Shown piece by piece: positions 6,432-14,961 of a DNA stretch of 33,557 nt. The notes beneath the pieces were generated by a model that did no database searches, had not been told where the DNA came from, and was given only the letters and a program-made list of their open reading frames with translations. The position numbers were made by a program, and so were the translations under genes. Source of the DNA: a bacterium (GTDB taxonomy: Bacteria > Bacillota > Clostridia > Christensenellales > CAG-138); the NCBI GenBank assembly GCA_029218485.1, contig JAQXRK010000208.1, positions 1-33,557 on the forward strand. Direction: 5' to 3'. The stretch's first letter is position 1, and every line of letters begins with the position of its first letter.

Positions 6432-7772
6432 CGTTTGCAGCAGCTCCACCGTGCGCTCAAGGTGCATCCCGCGCGACCCCTTGACCAGGATGGTATCGCC
6501 GTCGCGCAGCAGCAGGGGCAGGATGGAGAGCAGCATTTCCTGCGTCTCAAAGTAGCGCACGCGGTGCGGCGCAAGCGCATGCGCGCCGAGGAACATCTGC
6601 TCGGAGCACGGGCCGACGCAAACGATCAGCTCCACGCCGTGCATGGCCGCGTACATGCCGACCACCTCGTGGAACTCATCCGCCTGCGCGCCAAGCTCCA
6701 GCATATCGCCGAGAACGCAGACGTGGCGGCCCGGCGTGCGCTCGAGCACATCGATGGCGGCCATAACCGAGGTCGGGTTGGCGTTATAGGTGTCATCGAG
6801 CACGGTAAAGCGCGCGGTCTTCTGGATGTGCATGCGCCCGGCCGTCGGCCGGAACGACTCAACGCCCTCCCGGAGCTGTTCGAGCGGCATGCCGAGCGTA
6901 AGCCCCACCGCAACGGCGCAAAGCGCGTTATAGATCATGTGCCGCCCCGGCGCGGGGACGCGCATGCGCAGCCGCTGTTCGCCGCAGCACACGGTAAACG
7001 CGCTGCCGTCAAGGCCCTGATCCTCCTCGTCCACGGCACGGACGGCGTTGTGCGCCTGAAAGCCGAAGCGGATGGCGTCCGGCAGGCGGATGAGCATGTC
7101 GTCGTCACCGTTGACGACGACCGTGCCGCCCGGGCGCATGTGCTCGAGCATCTCGGCCTTGCCGTGAAAGATGTTTTCCCGCGTGCCAAAGAACTCGATG
7201 TGCGCAACGCCCACGTTCGTGAGCACGCAGATCGTCGGCTGCACCATGGCGGCAAGGCGGCGGATTTCGCCCGGATGGTTCGTACCCATCTCGATGATGG
7301 CGAGCGTGTGCTCCGGCCCGAGCTGAAACAGCGTGAGCGGAACGCCCGTCTGGTTGTTCAGGTTGCCGGGCGTTTTGAACGTGCGGTAGTGCCGGGACAA
7401 TACGGCATCGAGCATCTCCTTGGTCGAGGTCTTGCCGGCGCTCCCGGTGACGCCGATGACCGGTATGGAAAACTTTTCGCGGTAGTGCTTCGCGAGCTGC
7501 TGCAGCGCCTCTAGCGTATCCGGCACGAGGATATACGGCTCCGCTTCGAGCGGGCGATCGGTCAGCACGCACAGCGCGCCGTTCCTGCGCGCGCCGTCGA
7601 TGAAGGCGTGGCCGTCGTGCACCGCGCCGATGATCGGCACATACAGCGCGCCGGGCGCGGCCTTGCGGCTGTCGATACACACATCGGTCACGGCCTGATC
7701 GAGCAGCGCCGTATCGCCATGAAACTTGCCCTGGCAGGCCAGCACGGCCTCGGATAGCGGAAAGGCGATCAT
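6426..7772 (-). CDS. murF: UDP-N-acetylmuramoyl-tripeptide--D-alanyl-D-alanine ligase
   Basis: A 448-residue cytoplasmic Mur ligase that adds D-Ala-D-Ala to the UDP-MurNAc-tripeptide, the last cytoplasmic step of the peptidoglycan precursor. It has an N-terminal substrate domain with DSRKAAPGALYVPI, an ATP-binding P-loop TGSAGKTSTKE (about 109-119), an MGTNHPGEI stretch in the central domain and a C-terminal DDTYNANPTSVMAAIDVL typical of MurF. ATG 7772 overlaps the ddl stop by the classic ATGA arrangement, with AGGAAGG upstream, so it is coupled to ddl, whose product is its substrate. Length is normal for the family. Confidence 0.97.
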   Translation of the reverse strand: MIAFPLSEAVLACQGKFHGDTALLDQAVTDVCIDSRKAAPGALYVPIIGAVHDGHAFIDGARRNGALCVLTDRPLEAEPYILVPDTLEALQQLAKHYREKFSIPVIGVTGSAGKTSTKEMLDAVLSRHYRTFKTPGNLNNQTGVPLTLFQLGPEHTLAIIEMGTNHPGEIRRLAAMVQPTICVLTNVGVAHIEFFGTRENIFHGKAEMLEHMRPGGTVVVNGDDDMLIRLPDAIRFGFQAHNAVRAVDEEDQGLDGSAFTVCCGEQRLRMRVPAPGRHMIYNALCAVAVGLTLGMPLEQLREGVESFRPTAGRMHIQKTARFTVLDDTYNANPTSVMAAIDVLERTPGRHVCVLGDMLELGAQADEFHEVVGMYAAMHGVELIVCVGPCSEQMFLGAHALAPHRVRYFETQEMLLSILPLLLRDGDTILVKGSRGMHLERTVELLQTL

Positions 7773-8803
7773 GCGTCCGCCTTCCTTTCGGAGAGGGAGA
7801 CGATGCGGTCACACAGCGAGGGGTAGTCGATGCCGGCGGCTGCGGCCTCCTGCGGCAGCAGGCTCGTGGGCGTCATGCCCGGCAGTGTGTTCGCCTCCAG
7901 ACAATAGACCCCGCCGTCCGGTGTGAGCAGAAAATCAATGCGCGCGTATACCGACAGGTGGAGCACCCGGCCGGCCTTCTGCGCAAGCGCCTGGATGCGC
8001 GCGGTGGTCGCTTCGTCGAGCCTTGCGGGCGTGATCTCCTCCGTCCAGCCGGACTGATACTTGTGCGCGTAATCATAAAAGCCGTGCCGCGGAATGATCT
8101 CGATGAGCGGCAGCGCTTCATCGCCGAGCACACCGGCCGAGAGCTCGCGCCCCGCGATATACTCCTCGACGAGCACCTCATCCTCATAGCGGAAGGCGTC
8201 CAGCAGCGCTTCGTCACACTCCGCCTGCGTATGCGCAATCGCGATGCCGATGGAGGAGCCGCCGCAGCATGGCTTTACGACGCAGGGCAGCTGGATCTCC
8301 GGTACCGGTTCGCCCCGGCGCAGCAGCACGCCATCCGGCACCGGCACGCCCGCACCGCGAAGCAGCTGCTTTGTGATCCACTTGTGCATGGAGACCGCGC
8401 AGCCGAGCGAAGAGCTGCCCGTATAGCGGATGCCGAGCAGATCGAACAGCGCCTGCAGCTTGCCGTTCTCACCGTCGCCGCCGTGCAGCGCCAGAAACGT
8501 GATGTCCGCGGCGCGGCAAAGCTCAATCACACCGTCCCCGATGGAATCCGAGAGCCCGTGCGCGCGGCTCCGCTTCACCGCATCGAGGTCCGGCGCGGTC
8601 TGCTCAATCGTGTGAGAGACGTCGCTGGGCACGCTGGAGAACGCATCGAGCGGGTTTTGCGGCAGGTCGGGCCGGCCGAGAAACAGGTCGACCAGACAGA
8701 CCCGGTGACCGCGGCTTTGCAGCGCGGCGGCGATCTTTGCGCCGGAGGAGAGGGAGACATCGCGTTCGGGGGAAAGCCCGCCCGCCAGGATAACGATATT
8801 CAT
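7769..8803 (-). CDS. ddl: D-alanine--D-alanine ligase
   Basis: A 344-residue ATP-grasp enzyme joining two D-alanines for cell-wall synthesis. The N-terminal GG-x-S-x-E-x-x-V-S-x-x-S signature is present as GGLSPERDVSLSSG, the ATP-grasp loop as VVKPCCGGSSIGIA, and the C-terminal substrate and magnesium motif as LEANTLPGMTPTSLLPQ. ATG 8803 was chosen: TTGGAG lies six bases upstream and the protein then starts with the family sequence MNIVILAGG. An upstream in-frame ATG at 8860 adds 19 residues with no family resemblance. It is the first gene of the ddl-murF unit, with its own promoter at 8877-8905. Confidence 0.97.
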   Translation of the reverse strand: MNIVILAGGLSPERDVSLSSGAKIAAALQSRGHRVCLVDLFLGRPDLPQNPLDAFSSVPSDVSHTIEQTAPDLDAVKRSRAHGLSDSIGDGVIELCRAADITFLALHGGDGENGKLQALFDLLGIRYTGSSSLGCAVSMHKWITKQLLRGAGVPVPDGVLLRRGEPVPEIQLPCVVKPCCGGSSIGIAIAHTQAECDEALLDAFRYEDEVLVEEYIAGRELSAGVLGDEALPLIEIIPRHGFYDYAHKYQSGWTEEITPARLDEATTARIQALAQKAGRVLHLSVYARIDFLLTPDGGVYCLEANTLPGMTPTSLLPQEAAAAGIDYPSLCDRIVSLSERKADA

Positions 8804-8876
8804 AGAGAACTCCAATCCAACTTGATCGAGTGGCCGCCGGTGAGGGCGCCATGCGGTCATAATATACCATTTCTAT

Positions 8877-8905
8877 TTTATATCACGTTTGCCGCCGGAG
8901 GACAA
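8877..8905 (-). promoter_or_regulatory. Promoter of ddl-murF
   Basis: On minus, TTGTCC (8905-8900) and TATAAA (8882-8877) are separated by 17 bases. The predicted leader is about 65-70 bases, with a conventional ribosome binding site before ddl. Confidence 0.65.
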
Positions 8906-8954
8906 GGTGTTTTCCGCCCGGGAAAAAAACTTCCGGCCAAATGGTTTTCCAGGG

Positions 8955-8983
8955 TGTAAACCGAGCCTGCACTATAGTATACT
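8955..8983 (+). promoter_or_regulatory. Promoter of the M3 peptidase lipoprotein, predicted leaderless start
   Basis: TGTAAA (8955-8960), a 17-base spacer and TATACT (8978-8983), then six bases to the ATG at 8990. No ribosome binding site lies between. The -10 box is good and the -35 box moderate. Confidence 0.55.
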
Positions 8984-8989
8984 GTTACC

Positions 8990-10861
8990 ATGAGAAAAAT
9001 GTGGAAAAAAGTCGTCGCGCATCGCATTGCTGAGCCGCACGCCGGACAGCGGCGCTCCCGTATGCCGGGCGCCCTGCGGGCGGCCGCGCTGGCCGTCGCG
9101 CTGCTGCTCCTGATCGGCTGCACCGGCTGTCAGCGCACCACCGACCTGTTCAATGAAACATGGGAGGAATTTTTCGCGCTGCTTGCCCGCCCGGAGCCAA
9201 CGGCGGCAGCGGCCACGCTTCCGCCAGAGACGCCCGCGCCCGCGCCGGATTTGTCGGCCGTGCATCCGGGTATTCCGTTTTCCCAGATGGCCTACGAGCG
9301 GCCGGACACGGAGGCGCTGGCCGACCTGCTGAGCGACCTGCTGTTCGACATGGAGCGCGGGGCGGACGAGGAGGCGCTGCTCGATCGCTATGATGAGGCG
9401 CTCAGCCTGTACAACGCGGCGGACTGCCAGCTCTCGCTCTGCTATGTGCTCTACGCAAAGGACGTCACGAACACCTATTACCGGGACGAATATGCCAGCC
9501 TGTATACGGCTTTGACGGAGCTGGACCTCACCATGACGGAGGTTTCCGTTGCGCTGCTCGACAGCGGGAGCGGTGCGCGCGAACACTGGGGCGATTCCTA
9601 CGCGGAGGCGGTGATCGCCGGCGCGGATCTCAACAGCCCGGAAATCCAGCCGCTGCTGGAGCGGGAGCAGACGCTCACCATGGCGTATGACGAGCTGCTC
9701 TCCTCGTTTTGCCTGCAGGACGGCGGCAGAACCTACACGATCGAAGAGATCGGCGCGCTTGCACCGGAGGATTACGAGGAGTATGTGCGCCTGTACGACG
9801 CGTATGCCGCCGCGCTCAACCGGGAGGCGGGCGCGATCTTCCTGGACCTGCTCGCCATCCGCCACGATATCGCGGCAAAGCTCGGCTACGGCAGCTATGC
9901 GGCCTACATGTATGATTGCTACGGCCGCGACTATTCCATAACCGATGCAAAGGCGCTGCAGGACGCGGTCAAGCGCTGCCTCGTGCCGGTGTACGAGGAT
10001 GCGGTGATGCGCCAGTATATGGGCGGCAGCGCACTGATGAACAAGACATATACGCAGCCGGTGTTCCTCAAAGCGCTGCGCGCGGCGGCGGCCGATTTTT
10101 CGCCGCAGCTGCTGGAAGCGCTCGACTATATGCTGCAATACGGGCTTTACGATTTTTCGCCGGATCCCAACAAGATGGAAACGAGCTTTACTACCTACTT
10201 TTCGAGCTACGATGCGCCGTTTATGTTTACCGCATGGACGAACTCGTTTACCGATACCGGTACCGTGATCCATGAGCTGGGGCACTATACCAACTATTAT
10301 CACAACGCCGCCGTTGGCTGGAGCGTGGCCGACCCGCTCGATCTGGCGGAGGTGGATTCGCAGGGGCTGGAGCTGCTCATGATCCCGTATTACCCGTCCT
10401 TCTACGGCAAAGACGCGTCTTCGGCGGAGCTGTACCGGATGGCGGATGCGATGTACGCGGTGCTGACCGGCTGCATGGAGGATGAGTTTCAGCAGCTGGT
10501 CTATGCCGACCCGGGGATGACGCTCGAGGAGATGAACGCGCTGTACCTGCGCCTTGCCGAAGAATACGGCTTTGCAGAGCTGTACGGCTTTACCGGGACG
10601 GAGTGGACGATGATTCCGCACACCTTCCAGTCGCCGATGTATTATATCAGCTACGCCGTGAGCATGATCCCGGCGCTGGAGCTGTGGGAGCGCTCGGCAA
10701 CCGATGCGGCGGCCGCCCGCGAGGCCTATTTTGAAATCCTCAACCGCGCGCCCTACGCGCAGTTCCGTCAGACGGTCCAGTCGGCCGGCCTGTCCGACCC
10801 GCTGCAGCCGGAAACGATCGAACGCATTGCGGAGGTGCTCCATCGTGCTTATGGCTTCTGA
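8990..10861 (+). CDS. Lipoprotein M3-family oligoendopeptidase (PepF-like)
   Basis: A 623-residue extracytoplasmic metallopeptidase predicted to cut oligopeptides outside the membrane. The zinc site is HELGH (His428, Glu429, His432), with the third ligand probably Glu454 in AEVDSQGLELL, as in M3 peptidases. The C-terminal M3 hallmark is FQSPMYYISYAVSM. Unlike most M3 enzymes, which are cytoplasmic, it begins with a basic lead, a hydrophobic core and a lipobox LIGC (Cys44), so it should be a lipoprotein. A Pro/Ala/Thr linker follows. Start: ATG 8990 has no ribosome binding site but fits a leaderless start; ATG 9062 would give a more typical lipoprotein signal of 19 residues before the Cys but also has no site. 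Its end overlaps the next gene by 17 bases. Confidence 0.88.
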   Translation: MRKMWKKVVAHRIAEPHAGQRRSRMPGALRAAALAVALLLLIGCTGCQRTTDLFNETWEEFFALLARPEPTAAAATLPPETPAPAPDLSAVHPGIPFSQMAYERPDTEALADLLSDLLFDMERGADEEALLDRYDEALSLYNAADCQLSLCYVLYAKDVTNTYYRDEYASLYTALTELDLTMTEVSVALLDSGSGAREHWGDSYAEAVIAGADLNSPEIQPLLEREQTLTMAYDELLSSFCLQDGGRTYTIEEIGALAPEDYEEYVRLYDAYAAALNREAGAIFLDLLAIRHDIAAKLGYGSYAAYMYDCYGRDYSITDAKALQDAVKRCLVPVYEDAVMRQYMGGSALMNKTYTQPVFLKALRAAAADFSPQLLEALDYMLQYGLYDFSPDPNKMETSFTTYFSSYDAPFMFTAWTNSFTDTGTVIHELGHYTNYYHNAAVGWSVADPLDLAEVDSQGLELLMIPYYPSFYGKDASSAELYRMADAMYAVLTGCMEDEFQQLVYADPGMTLEEMNALYLRLAEEYGFAELYGFTGTEWTMIPHTFQSPMYYISYAVSMIPALELWERSATDAAAAREAYFEILNRAPYAQFRQTVQSAGLSDPLQPETIERIAEVLHRAYGF

Positions 10862-11624
10862 TGCGACCACACAAAATGGCGCCCGGCTTTTTGCGCGCCG
10901 CTGCCCCGCCTGCTTTCAGCCGGTGGGGCTTTTCGCCGTTCGCTGCGGCGCATGCGGCTACAGGCTTGTGCGGCGGCATGACGGGGGAGCGGACGGCGCG
11001 GTGGAGATGGGCGCGGTGCTCTCCGGGCGGTACCTCGTCGGCCGCCTGCTGCAGATTTCCGACAAAGAGACCGTCTATGCCGGCTTTGACAGGCGGACGG
11101 AGCGCGTTGTGCGGCTGACGTCGGCCCCGGCGGAGGGGTGGGATCGGGCGGCGCTGTCAGACCATGCGCAGGCGCTCATGAGCCTTGCCGGCTGCGCCGC
11201 GATCGTGGCGCCGGACGAGGTGTGGATGGAGGAGGACAGGCTGTTTGCCGTTTCGCAGGCACGGGGAGAGCCGCTCTCCGAGGGCGGCCGCAGGATCGGC
11301 GATGCCGGCATGCGCCGGTGCCTTGCGCGGCTTACGGACGCGCTGCTGGTCGTGCACAGCCTCGGCGCCCAGCCGGAGGGGAATGCCGTGCACGGCGCGC
11401 CCTGCGCCGAAAACCTGCTGCTCACGGAGGATGGCGCGCTTCGCCTCGTGCTGCCGCTGCTGCCGCACTTTGGCGAACCGGCCGATGATATCCGCGGCTT
11501 TGGCGGCGTGCTGCTGCCGCTCGGGATGGCGCTCTCCCCGGCCGTGGAGGCGATTCTCAGCCGCATGTGCGCGGGCGGCTACACCTCGGTGCTGGAGATC
11601 AAGCACGAGCTCAACTGCCTGTAA
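10845..11624 (+). CDS. Zinc-ribbon protein with degenerate Ser/Thr kinase-like domain (pseudokinase)
   Basis: 259 residues from GTG 10845, chosen because GGAGG lies nine bases upstream inside the end of the peptidase gene; the ATG at 10851 is too far from it. Residues 20-37 form a zinc ribbon (CPAC, then CGAC). From about 56 the protein resembles a Hanks-type kinase: VLSGRYLVGRLLQ like a glycine-loop strand, then ETVYAGFD. HGAPCAENLLLTEDGALRL (183-201) sits where HRDxxxxNxLL is expected. The catalytic Asp is absent, the ATP-binding Lys is not evident (VVRLTS) and no DFG is seen, so it should not be an active kinase. No membrane segment is evident. Tight coupling to the M3 lipoprotein gene suggests a joint role, but none is known to me. 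Confidence 0.7.
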   Translation: MLMASDATTQNGARLFARRCPACFQPVGLFAVRCGACGYRLVRRHDGGADGAVEMGAVLSGRYLVGRLLQISDKETVYAGFDRRTERVVRLTSAPAEGWDRAALSDHAQALMSLAGCAAIVAPDEVWMEEDRLFAVSQARGEPLSEGGRRIGDAGMRRCLARLTDALLVVHSLGAQPEGNAVHGAPCAENLLLTEDGALRLVLPLLPHFGEPADDIRGFGGVLLPLGMALSPAVEAILSRMCAGGYTSVLEIKHELNCL

Positions 11625-11657
11625 AGCGGGCACGATTTATAAAAGTGAGGAAAGAAA

Positions 11658-12122
11658 ATGAAGGATGAATTCTATATGGAGAAGGCCATAGCGCTGTCGG
11701 AGGCGGCCGTTGCGCATGGAAACGAACCGTTTGGCGCGGTTCTGGTTAAAAATGATGAGATTGTGTTTACAAACGAAAATCAGATCTACACCAGACACGA
11801 CCCGACATTTCATGCGGAATTCGGGCTGATCCGGGAATTCTGTGCCTCTGCGGGCGTGACCGATCTGCAGGAATATACGCTGTATTCCAGCTGCGAGCCG
11901 TGTTTTATGTGCAGCGGCGCGATGGTCTGGGTAAAGCTGGGCAGGCTGGTCTACGGCGCCAGCAATACGGATTTGGAAAACATTTTGGGGAACGAGGGCT
12001 GTGACTGCTCCAAAATGGTGTTTGAAAACTCGTTTTGGAAGCCGGAGGTGACGGCTGGCATTTTAAGGGAAAGAAGCATGGAGGTTCTTGCGTCCTATTT
12101 CAAGGCCCACAAGAAAGGGTAA
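11658..12122 (+). CDS. Nucleoside/guanine deaminase family protein
   Basis: A 154-residue cytidine deaminase-fold protein. The zinc site and proton donor are HAE (His52, Glu54), and the second zinc motif is PCFMC (Cys82, Cys85) in SSCEPCFMCSGAM. Length and C-terminus resemble bacterial guanine deaminase and other free purine or cytosine base deaminases more than TadA; the exact substrate cannot be fixed by eye. GAGGAAAG precedes the ATG at 11658. It lies 33 bases after the pseudokinase but its base composition is clearly more AT-rich than the genes on either side, so it may be a separate acquisition. A large hairpin at 12271-12311 ends the unit. Confidence 0.85.
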   Translation: MKDEFYMEKAIALSEAAVAHGNEPFGAVLVKNDEIVFTNENQIYTRHDPTFHAEFGLIREFCASAGVTDLQEYTLYSSCEPCFMCSGAMVWVKLGRLVYGASNTDLENILGNEGCDCSKMVFENSFWKPEVTAGILRERSMEVLASYFKAHKKG

Positions 12123-12160
12123 AACGGACGGGGTTGCCGGGCGATCGCAATCCCCCAAAA

Positions 12161-12180
12161 ACGAAAGATCACATTTTCGT
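12161..12180. repeat. Small inverted repeat downstream of the deaminase
   Basis: ACGAAA / TTTCGT with an eight-base loop, in the 231-base gap between the convergent deaminase and aminopeptidase genes. A second small palindrome (ATCGCG / CGCGAT) lies near 12189-12205. Neither has a U-run. Confidence 0.4.
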
Positions 12181-12270
12181 GCCGGGAATATCGCGCCATG
12201 CGCGATCTTGCAGCGCAGCAATGCGTTTCCTTACAGAGGGGAGGCTTGGCGCGGCGTACCGGCACTCAAA

Positions 12271-12311
12271 CAATCATCCTCCGCATGGACAGCGCATGCG
12301 GAGGATGATTG
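12271..12311. terminator. Bidirectional terminator between convergent genes
   Basis: A perfect 17-base inverted repeat (12271-12287 with 12295-12311) with a seven-base loop. On plus CTTTAC follows and on minus TTTGAG, so the U-tracts are short but the stem is very stable. It sits between the stops of the deaminase (plus) and the aminopeptidase (minus). Confidence 0.8.
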
Positions 12312-12353
12312 CTTTACGGATATTGGCCGGTTGTGCGCAAGGCGCGCTTGTGC

Positions 12354-13469
12354 TTATTTCAGGTTTTCCGGGTTCAGGCACTCGAGCTCGGGCAGAACGA
12401 AGCGGCCGTCCTTGCGGATGAGCACATCGTCAAAGTACATCTCGCCGCCGCCGTATTCGGGCGTCTGGATCAGAACGAGATCCCAGTGCTGGGAGGATCT
12501 GTTGCCGTTGTCACACTCGTCGTAGCAGGAGCCGGGCGTGAAGTGGAACGAACCGGCGATCTTTTCGTCGAACAGCGTGTCCTTCATCGGGAACGTGATG
12601 AACGGGTTGACGCCAATGGCAAACTCACCGACGTAGCGCGCGCCCTCATCGATGTCGAGCTGCTGGTTGATGCGCACGGTGTCGTTGGCGGTCGCCTTGA
12701 CGATCTTGCCGTCCTTGAACTCAAAGCGGATATCGGTGTAGGTGAAGCCGTTCTCCAGCGAGGGCGTGTTGTAGCTGATGACGCCGTTGACGCTTTCGCG
12801 CACGGGCGCGGTGAACACCTCGCCATCCGGAATGTTCAGCTTGCCCGCGCACTTGACCGCGGGCAGACCCTTGATGGAGAAGCTGAGATCGGTGCCCGGG
12901 GCGACGAGGCGCACGCGGTCGGTCCGCTCCATCAGCGCAACGAGCGCGTCCATCGCCCGGTCCATCTTCGAGTAGTCGAGGCAGCACACGTTGAAATAGA
13001 AGTCCTCGAACGCCTCGGTGCTCATGTCCGCCATCTGCGCCATCGACGGGGACGGGTAGCGCAGGATGACCCACTTCGTCTTCGGTACGCGGATCTGGCC
13101 ATGCACCGGCGTCCAGTAATAGGTCATGTAATCGTTCATCTTGTCGGACGGCACATCGGCCATCTCGCTGCTGTTGCTGCCGCCGCGCACGCCAATGTAG
13201 GCATCCATGGAAGCCATGACAGCGCCGTCCCATTCCGCGCGCTTTTTGAGCTGCTCAACGTTGCAGCCGAGCAGGAGCTCGCGGTCGAACGCCTTGTCGG
13301 AGAGCCACAGGAACGGGTTGCCGCCCGCCGCATAGACCTCCTTGATGAGCGCGCGCGTGAGGTCCTCGTTGCCGCCGATGGACTCGATGAGGATGTTTTC
13401 GCCGGGCTGCAGGTCGCAGGAAAACGTGACCAGACCGTGCGCCAGTTGCTTGATTCTCGGATCGAACAT
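12354..13469 (-). CDS. M29 family aminopeptidase (AmpS/PepS type)
   Basis: A 371-residue cytoplasmic metallo-aminopeptidase that releases N-terminal residues from peptides. Family features are the N-terminal ESIGGNEDLTRAL region and likely metal ligands Glu217 (DGEVFTAP), Glu282 (RYVGEFAIG), His309 (AGSFHFTPG), His328 (SSQHWDL) and Asp347 or Asp348 (YFDDVLI), in the order known for AmpS/AmpT and PepS. CGGAGGT lies nine bases before ATG 13469. A GATAAT with a weak TGGATT 17 bases upstream, between this gene and the MFS gene, may be its promoter. Length is slightly below the usual about 400-410. Confidence 0.93.
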   Translation of the reverse strand: MFDPRIKQLAHGLVTFSCDLQPGENILIESIGGNEDLTRALIKEVYAAGGNPFLWLSDKAFDRELLLGCNVEQLKKRAEWDGAVMASMDAYIGVRGGSNSSEMADVPSDKMNDYMTYYWTPVHGQIRVPKTKWVILRYPSPSMAQMADMSTEAFEDFYFNVCCLDYSKMDRAMDALVALMERTDRVRLVAPGTDLSFSIKGLPAVKCAGKLNIPDGEVFTAPVRESVNGVISYNTPSLENGFTYTDIRFEFKDGKIVKATANDTVRINQQLDIDEGARYVGEFAIGVNPFITFPMKDTLFDEKIAGSFHFTPGSCYDECDNGNRSSQHWDLVLIQTPEYGGGEMYFDDVLIRKDGRFVLPELECLNPENLK

Positions 13470-13547
13470 TCGTCAAATACCTCCGTGTTGCATTTTCTTA
13501 TGCTCCGGCTCCATTATCCCACCATTTTGCGGGAAAATCCAGCCCGT

Positions 13548-14798
13548 TCAAACATCGACATTATAGATTTTTTTGACGTGTGCGCCGCCCGGCAGCATGA
13601 CGAACAGCACGCAGACGATATTCAGCGCCATCGCCGCGAGAACGACCGGCCTTGCGGGCAGCAGCTCGCCGACCGCACCAGCGGCCAGCTGGCCGATGAT
13701 GCCGCCGAGAATATTGAGCATCTGGAAGATGCCGTTGAACCGGCCGCGCATCTCATCGGCAACATAGCTCTGCGTGCCGGAGATGCGGATGTTGAAGCTG
13801 GTCACGCCGAGTATGCCGACGAGCAGATTGAACGCGAGCATGACCGGGAACGGCATGTAGAGATACGTACCGTCGAGCACGCTGATGGTGAGATAGACGA
13901 AGATGGCGATCTGGAATTTGCGGTGCACCGGATATTTGAACCGGTAGTGGATGACGCCGCCGATGAGCCGCCCGGCGGTGGCGACGGACATGATGACGGT
14001 ATATTGATCGATCCCGGTGGTTCCGAGCGAGCGGAAATAGGGGAGCACCAGCGTGCCAACGATGCTTGAGCACAGCGTTGTGCAGAAGAAGTATGCTGTG
14101 ATCGTGGCCAGACCCCGCTCCCGGCGCAGGTAGTCGAGACCGTCCTTCAGATCGCTCCGAAAGCGCCGGAACCGGAACGGCTCAGCCGTTCGCCGGGCGG
14201 CGTGCGCTTCCACGGCGCGGATGCGCGTTTCAAACAGGGCGGCGACAAGAAAGCTCGCCGCGTTGAACAGAAACAGCGGCGCAATGCCGATCGTGCGGTA
14301 GCATACGCCGGCGATCGGCACCATGATCGTCGTTGCGAGCGGATAGATCAGGCTGGAGATCGAATAGGCTCTGGCAAAGTTTCCCTTGCTGATCAGCGTC
14401 GGATACAGGCTTTCGTAGGCCACGGTATAGACGCTGTCGATCGCACCGACGAGCATGGCCAGCAGCAGGAACAGGCCGTATTGAAACAGGTCGAGCCGGA
14501 CAAGCGCGTAGATCACGAGAAACAGGCCGGCCGAGATAAAATCGAGCGTATAGATGACGCGCTTGCGCTCGAACCGGTCGAGGTACGGCCCGGCCAGCAG
14601 CGGCAGAATGATGCGCGGCAGGCTGTAGCAGATCATATACAGGGCGTACAGCAGCACGGATTCCGTATAGTCCAGCACCAGCAGACCAATGGCAAAGCCG
14701 GACACGGCGTTGCCGAACGTCGAGACGACCGTGCCGAGCGTAATGATGATGAAATCCCGCGTCCAGAGCGGGCGTTTTATGGGCAGTTGCGTATCCAT
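13548..14798 (-). CDS. MFS transporter
   Basis: A 416-residue major facilitator with about 12 hydrophobic segments. The loop between helices 2 and 3 carries GPYLDRFERKR, a variant of the MFS motif A. A central cytoplasmic loop (about 190-220) is rich in Arg. It resembles the MFS_3/enterobactin exporter-like group common in Firmicutes; the substrate is unknown. ATG 14798 was chosen because hydrophobic sequence starts 17 residues later and a promoter lies just upstream; a longer frame to 14918 adds 40 Arg/Pro-rich residues and runs through the divergent promoter region. No ribosome binding site is seen, so the mRNA may be leaderless. Confidence 0.88.
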   Translation of the reverse strand: MDTQLPIKRPLWTRDFIIITLGTVVSTFGNAVSGFAIGLLVLDYTESVLLYALYMICYSLPRIILPLLAGPYLDRFERKRVIYTLDFISAGLFLVIYALVRLDLFQYGLFLLLAMLVGAIDSVYTVAYESLYPTLISKGNFARAYSISSLIYPLATTIMVPIAGVCYRTIGIAPLFLFNAASFLVAALFETRIRAVEAHAARRTAEPFRFRRFRSDLKDGLDYLRRERGLATITAYFFCTTLCSSIVGTLVLPYFRSLGTTGIDQYTVIMSVATAGRLIGGVIHYRFKYPVHRKFQIAIFVYLTISVLDGTYLYMPFPVMLAFNLLVGILGVTSFNIRISGTQSYVADEMRGRFNGIFQMLNILGGIIGQLAAGAVGELLPARPVVLAAMALNIVCVLFVMLPGGAHVKKIYNVDV

Positions 14799-14805
14799 GC
14801 CGGTT

Positions 14806-14834
14806 ATTCTATCATAGCAGGGCGCAGGATGCAA
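14806..14834 (-). promoter_or_regulatory. Promoter of the MFS gene, predicted leaderless start
   Basis: On minus, TTGCAT (14834-14829), a 17-base spacer and TAGAAT (14811-14806), then seven bases to ATG 14798. No ribosome binding site. Confidence 0.6.
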
Positions 14835-14881
14835 TGGCCGGCGGGAGACGGATGCCGGACGGCGGGGGGGGGCGGATGCGC

Positions 14882-14910
14882 TTGCAACGCGCCGGCGGAT
14901 GCGGTATGAT
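14882..14910 (+). promoter_or_regulatory. Promoter of tldD-tldE
   Basis: TTGCAA (14882-14887), a 17-base spacer and TATGAT (14905-14910). The predicted leader is about 45 bases, with a ribosome binding site. It is divergent to the MFS promoter about 50 bases away. Confidence 0.7.
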
Positions 14911-14961
14911 AGGGTCATACATCAATGGTTTCCTATTCTATATACAAAGGGGGACGAACGT

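Noticed and set aside
8972..10870. 632-codon open frame on minus across the M3 peptidase gene
   Set aside because: It is an Arg/His/Val-rich mirror of a high-GC coding gene, with no recognisable domain, and the plus frame carries a full M3 zinc site.
12309..14069. 586-codon plus frame across the aminopeptidase and MFS genes
   Set aside because: It spans two opposite-strand genes with clear family motifs plus their intergenic region, and its own product is low-complexity Arg/Asp/Val sequence.
14899..14961. Extended tldD start at ATG 14899
   Set aside because: The ATG lies between the -35 and -10 boxes of the tldD promoter and has no ribosome binding site; TTG 14962 has one.
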